Assembly: GCF_010015445.1 (NCBI RefSeq) | Contig: NC_053133.1 | Location: forward strand, 24,137,922 to 24,201,921 | Direction: 5' to 3' | From: Perca fluviatilis | Taxonomy: Eukaryota; Chordata; Actinopteri; Perciformes; Percidae | Length of the DNA: 64,000 nt | Shown here: positions 39,601-51,600 of the stretch, piece by piece | Layout of the letters: every line of letters starts with the position of its first letter | How positions within the stretch are numbered: the stretch's first letter is position 1 | Position numbers and translations under genes: made by a program | The notes under the pieces: generated by a model | Database searches by the model: none | The model's input: only the letters and a program-made list of their open reading frames with translations | What the model was told of the DNA's origin: nothing

Positions 39601-42600
39601 TCAATTGTCTGTATAATGTTTCCATAAGGCACTTATACCTGTTGTTAAACTTAACCACATCCAGTGCTGTACAGCCCATGATGTGATTTATTAGTTTTTC
39701 ATCTCACGGCACTAAAAGCACATTCCCAGTCCAAATGAAATTTCTAGCAGCGTTTATTGAAATATTCATTCAGGTTATGGATTGCTGCGTAGTAACCGGA
39801 CTTCCCGTTTGTTTTCAGACAACACGGCCTGGATCCTAACAAGGAGGAACAGCTACAACAGTCTGCAGAAGAGCATTTATCACGTGCCTGTGGTCATTTC
39901 TGACGGCGAGTTCCCAATGCAGAGCAGCACCAACACCCTGACCATCAGAGTGTGCACCTGCGATCGCGAGGGCAACATGAAGCTGTGCAACGCCGAGGCA
40001 TTCACCGCGAGGGCGGGACTCAGCACGGGAGCCCTGGTGGCCATTTTGCTCTGTGTCATCATTCTGCTCAGTGAGTACAGACTGCATGAGAAGCAACCAC
40101 CTTCTAGCCTAGAAATCTAGACGCACCCTAGCGGCAGCAAATTTCTTTTGCAGCCAGGTCTAGGCACTCCGTTGGCTTGCGAATTGGAGAAACCAAATTT
40201 TGGTCAGGCCAATCACATTGTGTATAGAGTCGGTGGGCGGGCTTATGGCTGCTGCTGCTGGGAACAGCGGTCCTCTTGAAGACTTGGAGTTAAGCTTATC
40301 TTTGAGAAAAGAACAAAGAACGGCACTGAAATCATTCTTAAAAAAGGAAGATGTGTTCAGAGTTTTGCCGACCGGATACGGCAAAAGTCTAATCTATCAA
40401 CTAGCTCCGCTACCTTCTTCGTTGCTCTGCCTGGTTGTAGCGCTATCCTATCACGTGCAGAGGGAATTTGAAAGACAACCGTTTATCCCGCCCCTCAGAT
40501 TGAGCTCCGTCAATGGTGAGTTCACAGACCCAACATCTTGACGTGGGTCTGGCTTCTCAGGCTAACCACCTTCAACTCCATCTTCCAAAGATTTTAAGCT
40601 GTATTTAACCCGGTTGGTTTTCACTGAGTATTAGATTTGAGTGTTTATAAAAGCTACACTCGAGAGCTTCCTTATGTTGCAAAGCCCCTCTTGCAGGTGA
40701 TAAAGAGACAGTTTTGTATTTCACTTCTTAATTTGATTCTTCACTTCCTGTGGGCGGGTAATTCTTCCAGTGACCAAGGCCGACGTGTTAATTTGATTAG
40801 AACAACAAAGCAGCAAAGATCTACAGCACCTGAGCTGAGAAAATGGAACATTGTGCTTTATTGCAACCCAAAGTTATGCCTATATGCATAACTCTGATGC
40901 CATTTTTTGTTTTACTATATTTTGACTTCTTATTACATTTTTATGACATACTTTATCCCTTGTGTGGTCCTTCGGGTCACGGTGACCCGAAGGACCACAC
41001 AAGGGATAATATGACATTTTAGGACATTTTGAGATATTCTTCATGACCTTTTGACATTTCTTTGGAAATTTTGTATAGCATACTGTACTATGAATACTAT
41101 GACTTTTTGATGCTTTATAGTATCACTATTTTATAGACTATATTATTTATGACATTTTTCATTTTTTTCAATGATCTTTTGGACAAACTGCTACGACTTT
41201 TTTTGACAAACTATAATGTGACATTTTATGATGTGATATTTTTAATGACTTTTTTTCGGGCATTACTATACTTTGACTTTTTATAACAAACTATATACTG
41301 TGACTTTTCTGGATATTCTATACTATGACATTTTTATTACTTTTGTCGACATACTATACTATGACTTTTTTGGACATTCTATACTATGACTTTTCCAGAT
41401 ACTATGACAATTTTATGACTTTTTATCAACACTATTATAATTTGTTTTTACATACTATGCTATGGCTTTTTTTTTACGTTTTTCGACATATACTATGCCT
41501 TTGTTTGACATACTATTCTATGACTTTTTTCGACTTACTATACTATGGTTTTTTGTGACTTTTTTTGACATACTGTACTATGGCTTTTTTTCAAAATATT
41601 ATGCTATGGCTTTTTTTTACTTTTTTCGACATACTATGCTATGACTTTTTTTACTTTTTTTTCGACATACTATACTATGACTTTTTTTTACTTTTACTTT
41701 ACTTTGTTTTTACTTTTCTCGACATGCTATACTATGACTTTTTTCAAAACACTATATACCATGACTTTTTTCGACATAATATACTGTGACTTTTTTCAAA
41801 ACACTATATACCATGACTTTTTTCGACATGCTATACTGTGACTTTTTTTTTCTTTTTTTGACATACTATACTATCACTTTTTTATGACTTTTTTCAGCTT
41901 ACTATAGTATGACTTTGTTGGACATACTATACTATGACTTTTTTTCGACTTACTATACTATGGCTTCTTTGTGACTTTTTTGGACATACCATATTATGAC
42001 TTTTTTGACATACTATACTATGGCTTTTTTCAAAGTATTATGCTATGCCTTTTTTTTTACTTTTTTCAACATACTGTACTATGGCTCTTTATTAGTTTTT
42101 TCGACATACTATACTATGACTTTTTTTTACTTTTTTCGACATGCTATACTATGGCTTTTTTCAAAACACTATATACCATGACTTTTGTCGACATACTATA
42201 CTATGACTTTTTAGAAATTCTATACTATGACTTTTCCATATGCTATGACAATTTTATTACTTTTTATCAATACTATTATGATTTGTTTTTACATACTATG
42301 CTATGGCTTTTTTTGACATACTATACTATGGCTTTTTTCAAAATATTATGCTATGGCTTTTTTTGACTTTTTTCGACATCCTATACTATGACTTTTTTCA
42401 AAACACTATATACCATGACTTTTTTGGACATGATATACTATGACTTTTTTGTCACTTTTTTCGACACACTATACTAAGACTTTTTCAACATACTATACTA
42501 TGACTTTTTTCGATATACTATACTATGACTTTTTTCGACATGCTATACTATGACTTTTTTTTACTTTTTTCGACATATTATACTATGTCTTTTTTGACTT

Positions 42601-45600
42601 TTTTCGACATGCTATACTACGACTTTTTTTTTTGACTTTTTGGACATGCTATACTATGACTTTTTCAACATTTTCGCCACTATGACTTTTTCGACGTAGC
42701 ACAATACTTGCTTGATTTTTCGGCTTACTATACTATGGCTTTTTGGTTTTTTCGGACTTTTTGTACCCTATTATGACTTTTTTCGACATACTATACGCGT
42801 TTTTCGACATACTATACTATGGCTTTTTTCAACATACTATACTATGAATTTTTTTTGCTTTTTTCGACACACTATACTATGACTTTTCGACATACTATAC
42901 TATGGCTTTTTTCAACATACTATACTATCACTTTTTTATGACTTTTTTCGGCATGCTATACTATGACTTTTTTCGACATGCTATACTATGACTTTTTTTG
43001 ACATGCTATACTATGGCTTTTTTTTTAACTTTTTTTGACATACTATACTATCACTTTTTTATGACTTTTTTCGGCATGCTATACTATGACTTTTTTCGGC
43101 ATGCTATACTATGACTTTTTTTGACATGCTATACTATGGCTTTTTTTTTTTACTTTTTTTGACATACTATACTATGACTTTTTTCGACATGCTATACTAT
43201 GACTTTTTTCGACTTACTATACTATGGCTTTTTTTTACTTTTTCCAACATCCTTTACTATGACTTTTTTCAAAACACTATATACCATGACTTTTTTCAAC
43301 ATGCTATACTATGACTTTTTCAAAACACTATATACCATGACTTTTTTGGACATACTATGACTTTTTTGTCACTTTTTTGACACACTATACTAAGACTTTT
43401 TCAACATACTATACTACGACTTTTTTCGACATGCTATAGTATGACTTATTTTTTTACTTTTTTCGACATATTATACTATGTCTTTTGGGACTTTTTTCGA
43501 CATGCTATACTATGGCTTTTTTCAAAACACTATATACCATGACTTTTGTCGACATACTATACTATGGCTTTTTTCAAAACACTATATACCATGACTTTTT
43601 TCGACATACTATACTATGGCTTTTTATGAGTTTTTTCGACATAGTATGCTATGACTTTTTTGACTTTTTTCGACATACTATACAATGAGTTTTTTAAAAC
43701 TTTTTTCAACATGCTATACTATGGCTTTTTTCAGAACACTATATACCATGACTTTTTTCAAAACACTATAACATGATATATATGACTTTTTGTGACTTTT
43801 TGGACGCCTATACTATGACTTTTTGTCACTTTTTTCGACATGCTGTACTATGACTTTTTTGGACTTTTCGATATATTATACTATGACAATTTTATTACTT
43901 TTTATCAACACTATTATAATTTGTTTTGACATACTATGCTATGGCTTTTTCAACTTACTATACTATGGGTTTTTTATGACTTTTTTGGACATACCGTATT
44001 CTGACTTTTTTTGACATACTGTACTATGGCTTTTGTCAAAATATTGTGCTATGGTTTTTTTTGACTTTTTTCGACATACTATGCTATGACTTTTTTTTGA
44101 CTTTTTTCGACATCCTATACTATGACTTTTTTCAAAACACTATATACCATGACTTTTATCGACATGCTATACTATGGCTTTTTATGAGTTTTTTCTACAT
44201 GCTATACTATGCCTTTTTTTTTACATACTATACTATTACTTTTCGACACACTATACTAAGACTTTTTCAACATACTATGCTATTACTTTTTTGGACATGC
44301 TATACTATGACTTTTTTTCGACTTACTATACTATGGCTTTTTTGTGACTTTTTTGGACATACCATATTATGACTTTTTTCGACATGCTATACTATGACTT
44401 TTTCAACATACTATACTATGACTTTTTTGTCACTTTTTTCGATGTACTAAACTATGACTTTTGTCGACATACTATATTATGAATTTTTTCGACATGCTAT
44501 ACTATGACTTTTTATGACTTTTTTCGACATAGTATGCTGTGACTTTTTTTTACTTTTTTCGACATACTATACTATGACTTTTCGACATACTATACTATGA
44601 CCTTTTTTTACTTTTTTCGACATACTATACTATGACTTTTGTCAACATACTATACTAAGGCTTTTTTTTTTAAAACTTTTTTCAACATACTATACTATGA
44701 CTTTTTTACTTTTTTCGACATACTATACTATGACTTTTTTTCCACTATCTATACCATGACTTTTTTGGATACACTATACTATGGCTTTTTTGTGACTTTA
44801 TTGGACATACCATATTATGACTTTTTTGACATACTATACTATGGCTTTTTATGACATTTTTCGACATACTATACTATGACTTTTTATTAACTTTATTTGA
44901 CATACTATACTATGGCTTTTTTAAACTTTTGTCATCATACTATACTATGACTTTTTTCAACATAATATAATCTTTTTGTCACTTTTGTCCACATACTATA
45001 CTATGACTTTTGACTTTTTTCGACATGCTATACTATGACTTTTTTTCGACTTACTATACTATGGCTTTGTTGACTATTTTCAACTTAATATACTATGACT
45101 TTTTTTTGACTTACTATACTATGGCATTTTTGTGACTTTTGTGGACATGCTATACTGTGACTTTTTTTGACACTCTATATTGTGACTTTTTTCGACATAC
45201 TATACTATGACTTTTTTTCCACAATCTGTACCAAGACTTTTTTGACTTTTTTTGATTCACTATACTAAGACTTTTTTCGACATATTATACTATGGCTTTT
45301 TTGAATTTTTTCGACATGCTATACTATGGCTTTTTTCAACATACTATACTATCACTTTTTTATGACTTTTTTCGGCATGCTATACTATGACTTTTTTCGA
45401 CATGCTATACTATGACTTTTTTTTTTTACTTTTTTCGACATACTATACTATGACTTTTTTCGACATACTATACTATGGCTTTTTTCGACATGCTATACTA
45501 TGGCTTTTTTTTTTTACTTTTTTTGACATACTATACTATGACTTTTTTCGACATGCTATACTATGACTTTTTTCGACATACTATACTATGACTTTTTTTG

Positions 45601-48600
45601 ACATACTATACTATGACTTTTTCGACATGCTATACCGACTTTTTCGACTTACTATACTATGGCTTTTTTTTACTTTTTCCAACATCCTTTACTATGACTT
45701 TTTTCAAAACACTTTATAGCATGACTTTTTCAACATGCTATCGCATGACTTTTTCAAAACACTATATACCATGACTTTTTTGGACATACTATGACTTTTG
45801 TGTACTTTTTTGACACCTAAAGTACTAACGTTTCAACATACTATACCGAACTTTTTTCGACATGCTATATCTGTATTATTTTTTACTTTTTTCGACATAT
45901 TATACTTTGATCTTTTTGGGCTTTCGACATGCTATGCTATGGCTTTTCAAAAACACTATATACCACAGACTTTTTGTCGATATCATCCTATGGCTTTTCA
46001 AAACACTATATACCATGACTTTTTTCGACATACTATACTATGGCTTTTTATGAGTTTTTTCGACATAGTATGCTATGACTTTTTTGACTTTTTTCGACAT
46101 ACTATACAATGAGTTTTTTAAAACTTTTTTCAACATGCTATACTATGGCTTTTTTCAGAACACTATATACCATGACTTTTTTCAAAACACTATAACATGA
46201 TATACTATGACTTTTTTGTGACTTTTTTGGACATACTATACTATGACTTTTTTGTCACTTTTTTCGACATGCTGTACTATGACTTTTTTGGACTTTTCGA
46301 TATATTATACTATGACAATTTTATTACTTTTTATCAACACTATTATAATTTGTTTTGACATACTATGCTATGGCTTTTTCAACTTACTATACTATGGGTT
46401 TGTTATGACTTTTTTGGACATACCGTATTCTGACTTTTTTTGACATACTGTACTATGGCTTTTGTCAAAATATTGTGCTATGGCTTTTTTGACTTTTTTC
46501 GACATACTATGCTATGACTTTTTTTTTGACTTTTTTCGACATCCTATACTATGACTTTTTTCAAAACACTATATACCATGACTTTTATCGACATGCTATA
46601 CTATGGCTTTTTATGAGTTTTTTCTACATGCTATACTATGCCTTTTTTTTTACATACTATACTATTACTTTTCGACACACTATACTAAGACTTTTTCAAC
46701 ATACTATGCTATTACTTTTTTGGACATGCTATACTATGACTTTTTTCGACTTACTATACTATGGCTTTTTTGTGACTTTTTTGGACATACCATATTATGA
46801 CTTTTTTCGACATGCTATACTATGACTTTTTCAACATACTATACTATGACTTTTTTGTCACTTTTTTCGACATGCTATACTATGACTTTTTATGACTTTT
46901 TTCGACATAGTATGCTGTGACTTTTTTTTACTTTTTTCGACATACTATACTATGACTTTTCGACATACTATACTATGACCTTTTTTTACTTTTTTCGACA
47001 TACTATACTATGACTTTTTTCGACTTACTATACTATCAATTTTTTATGACTTTTATCAGCTATACTATACTATGACTATTTTGGACATGCTATACTATGA
47101 CTTTTTTTCGATTTACTATACTATGACTTTTTTGTGACTTTTGTCGACATACTATACTATGACTTTTTTGGACATGTTATACTATGACTTTTTGTCACTT
47201 TTGTCGACATGCTATACTATGACTTTTTTGGACATTCAATCACTGACTTTTGATGTATTATGTTCGTTTATTACTTTTTTATCAAAGCGCTATTATTGTT
47301 TTTGCTCACTATTTATGTTTTTTTTTTTTTTTCGTTTTCAGGCGAAATGCTGCTCACTATGACTTTTTGGACATACCATATTATGACTTTTTTTACTTTT
47401 TTCGACCGGCTATACTATGACTTTTGTCCGCTTTTGTGCGACATACTATGCTATGACTTTTGTCAACGCTTAAAAATACTATCTAAGGCTTTTACTTTTT
47501 CAACATACTATACTATGACTTTTTCGACATACTATACTATGACTTTTTTGGATACACTAATACTATGGCTTTTGGCGGCTTTGTGGACATACCATATTAT
47601 TGCTTTTTGACATATATACTATGGCTTTTTATGACGATTTTAGACATACTATACTATGACTTTAATTAACTTTTGTTGACATACTGCTCCTATGGCTTTT
47701 AAACTTTTGTCATCATACTATGCTATGACTTTTTCAACATACTATAATCTTTGTCACTTTTTGTCACATACTATACATGACTTTTGACTTTTTTTGGTAT
47801 CCTATACTATGACTTTTTTCGACTTACTATACTATGGCTTTGTTGACTATTTTCAACAATATACTATGACTTTTTTTACTTATATACTATGGCATTTTGT
47901 GACTTTTGTGGACATGCTATACTATTGTGACTTTTTGACCTCTATATTGTGACTTTTAGACATACTATACCTGGCTTTTGTAATTATTTTCAGCCACACT
48001 ATACTATAGTTTTGTTCGGTACTATACTATGACTTTTTTCCACAATCTGTACCAGACTTTTTGACTTTTTGATTCACTATACTAAGACTTTTTCGCCCAT
48101 ATTATACTATGGCTTTTGAATTTTTAGACGTATTATATACTATGGCTTTTGTCACTTGACTTTTTTTTCGACACCAGCATACATTAATTTTTTAGACTTA
48201 TAGTATGGCTTTTTTGACCACTATATTTGGCTTTTAGACATACTATACTATTTTTTTACTTTTTCTGACATACTTTTTTTCTTTCGACATGCTATACTAT
48301 GGTTTTTTATGACTTTTTGTCGACATACTATACTATGACTTTTTTTGTGACTTTTGACAACATACTATACTATGCCTTTTTGACTTTTTTCGACACTATA
48401 GTTTTCGACATGACAAAATGTTCATTTTTATAGTTGGTAGTTTCAAATTCTTTATTGAGTACATATGCAAAACATTCAAAACGAAGCAGTCAATGGCAAT
48501 GCACATCTCTAACCATAGTAAAGAATGTATGAAATATGTTTCAAAATAAAATAAAAAGGCAAAACTAAATATGGTATAAAATATATCATGTAAATCGTAA

Positions 48601-51600
48601 ATAAAACATATTCGTGGTACACAGTAATTTCAAAATTAACATTCTGTTATGTAAACAGGAATATACTAAATTGTGCATAATGATTAGTAATATATACAGT
48701 GATGAAAAGATGTAGTGATTAGTTTAGGAGTCTTATGATCCTGAAACTGCCCCTGAGCCTGGTGGTGAGGGAACCAGATGCTGTGGTACTGTCTGCCAGA
48801 CAGCAGCAGGCTGATGATCCTGATGTAGATCTCCTGTACACTCCTGGATGTAGAGTTCCTCCATTGATGGCAGCTACCTCCGGTTGATGTTCTGAGCCGT
48901 TTTCACCACCCTTTGAAGAGCTTGTATGTCAGTAGTGTGTTAAAAAGTCATAGTACAGTATGTCAAAAAAAGACAAAGTATAGTATGTCAAAAAAGTCAT
49001 GAAAATTGCACAGCATAGTATGTCGATGAAAGTCATACTATAGCATGTCGAAAAAAGTCACAGTATAGTATGTCTAAAAAATAATGAAAAAGTCACAGTA
49101 GTATGTCATGAAAAAAGTAAAAAAAGTCATGGTATAGTATGTGTAAAAAAGTCATAGGATAGCATGTCATAGAAAGGTCATAGTATAGTATGTCGAAAAA
49201 GGCATGCTATATGTTGAAACATGTCATAAAAAGTCATAGTACTATTAGGTATGTCATAAAAAGTCATAGTATAGTATGTCAAAAAAGTCATGAAAATTGC
49301 ACAGCATAGTATGTCGATGGAAGTCATACTATAGCATGTCGAAAAAAGTCACAGTATAGTATGTCTAAAAAGTCATGAAAAAAGTAAAAAAAGTCATGGT
49401 ATAGTATGTGTAAAAAAGTCATAGGATAGCATGTCATAGAAAGGTCATAGTATAGTATGTCGAAAAAGGCATGCTATATGTTGAAAAATGTCATAAAAAG
49501 TCATAGTACTATTAGGTATGTCATAAAAAGTCATAGTATAGTATGTGTAAAAAGTCATAAAATGTCATAGTAAAGTATGTCAAAAAAAAAGTCTTAAGTC
49601 ATAGTAAAGTATGTTGAAAAATGTCATAGCATACTATGTCGAAAAAAATCGTAGTAGGGTATGTCGTAAAAAGTCACAAAAATGTCACTAAAGTTATAGT
49701 ATAGTATATCGAAAAATATGAAAAGTCATATTATAGTTTGCCGTATAAAAACAATTCATAGTATTGTATGTGGAAAGAAAAATCAGAAAAATGTCATTGT
49801 ATAGTATCATAATTAAAAGTAATAGTACAGTATGGTAAAAAAAAAAGTCAATAATGCGATCATTTTTGCTGTAAATATGTCATAGGAAAGTATGTCAAAA
49901 AAGTCTTATCTTATATTTCTGAATATTGGGGTGTACCAAGTCCTGCTTGCCAGACCACCTTAGCTGCAAGACCCAAGGGGGTAAGCTTTGCTTCAGAACT
50001 CGAACCTCCTATGGCGCCATTTTGTTGCTACCTGGCCATCACCTCCTGTTAGCATTCCACTGACTAGCCTACATTTTGGCGCCACTTGACAGCGAATAAC
50101 TTTACATCTGAAGCGTTTAAAGATTCTATTTGTCCATTGTTTAGTTCTAAAGAAACACGACAATGTATAAAAGGCTCCATTACCTTGTATCTCACGTTAT
50201 GGCTCCGTAGCAGACGTTTGTGTAAAAATAGGCTAACGATTGTGTCACATAGCAGAGGAATTACCGTATAGTACAGGATAAGCTTGCAGGCAGTTTCGAC
50301 TTACATGAGCTGTTTAGGTTTAATTACTAATGTTAACTAGCATTTTAGTTAGCAATAATTAGCCAGTGCCTATGTTATCTCCTTACATATACCTACACTC
50401 TCCTTCTCTGTAAGATTGGGAATGATTGAGATTTCTCTTGGCACAGCTACCAGAAGACTTCCAACTTTCAGACACGTTGCTCACGTCACATTTACGCTGT
50501 CTCTCTCAGTTGGAGGCTGCGCAGTAAAGCTGGCCATCACCGGAAAAGTGCTTTTAATATCCTTCACTGGTCTCCGTCCAGAGACACGGGGTCTATTGGT
50601 CCATTATATACTGTCTATGGCTAGACGTCACAGCGACGGTGTGTCTGCAAATTGGGCTCAGGAAGGAACTTGTTTTGGTGGAACATTTGCACCTCGCAAA
50701 AGAAAACGGCACGCAAAATATTAAATGAAGTTAAGTGTTAACCACGACACTTCTATTCATATCAGCTGGATACGTGGTTAAACGAAATTAGCTCTTACAT
50801 GTGTATCGCTTCATGTAGTTTGTCCGTAACAAATCCCTGCCAATCGCTCCCAAACATTATTCTTATATTCAAATATTCTTAGTTAAATCATTACAATCTT
50901 TACAGTTCAAATTTTCCTCAAAACGCGCCATCTTCAGCTTGAAGTTTGTTGAGGTTTCCCCAAAGCAACAGTTTTGCAAGACGAGGGACATCCAGCGGAA
51001 GAATCTGGTCAATGAGTTGTCGTCGACATAGACTAGGGGGGGTGTGGAAGGGGGGGGGGGTACCCTAAGTGTAGCCTACTGTGATAACGCCGTAGCTCAA
51101 ATACCATAATGCTATACGTGTATGTGTCCTTTGTTGTGTTCCTAAACTGCATTCGTTTGTGATTTTGAAAGCCAAAGAATGCACTGGCCCTCGGGGGGGG
51201 GGAGGCAAATACATAATGCATACTTGTGGTAGCTGAGTCTGTTTCTACAAAGTCAGACAAAGTCCCTGAACATCAGTGAACACTCATGCAACATCACGAA
51301 TTCCCCCTGGACGGTCACTGGCCTTCAGAACAAAGAGAGGGAGCAAAGAAACAACGGCAAAAAGTCACCAAAGTCTGTAACTCGTTCTCTCTGTTGTGGT
51401 TCCCCGCAGTGATCGTGGTGCTGTTCGCTGCCCTGAGGAGACAGAGGAAGAAGGAGCCTCTGATCATCTCCAAAGAGGACGTCCGAGACAACGTCGTCAG
51501 CTACAACGACGAAGGGGGCGGAGAGGAGGACACTCAGGCCTTTGATATCGGCACGCTGCGCAACCCGGAGGCCATCGAGGAGAGCAAGCAGCGGAGGGAC

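Larger units (their letters stand above)
40071..51409. other. cdh6 intron 10 (11.3 kb)
   Basis: Separates the helix-start exon from the tail exon. In order it contains a TIR element with a helicase fragment (40105-40564), a 57-bp palindrome (40953-41009), a long satellite (about 40917-48415), a LINE 3'-end remnant (about 48420-48945), the same satellite inverted (about 48946-49915) and an unclassified repeat (about 49930-51035). No cdh6 exon is expected or seen inside. Confidence 0.8.

Noticed and set aside
41325..47610. Many open frames with [13 protein letters not shown] repeats as a repetitive protein gene
   Set aside because: They are translations of the satellite in several frames, with no start context, no splice plan and irregular unit lengths that break any single frame.
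48946..49915. CRISPR-like array
   Set aside because: Repeats and spacers are not distinct, the units are variants of the satellite, and the DNA is from a eukaryote.
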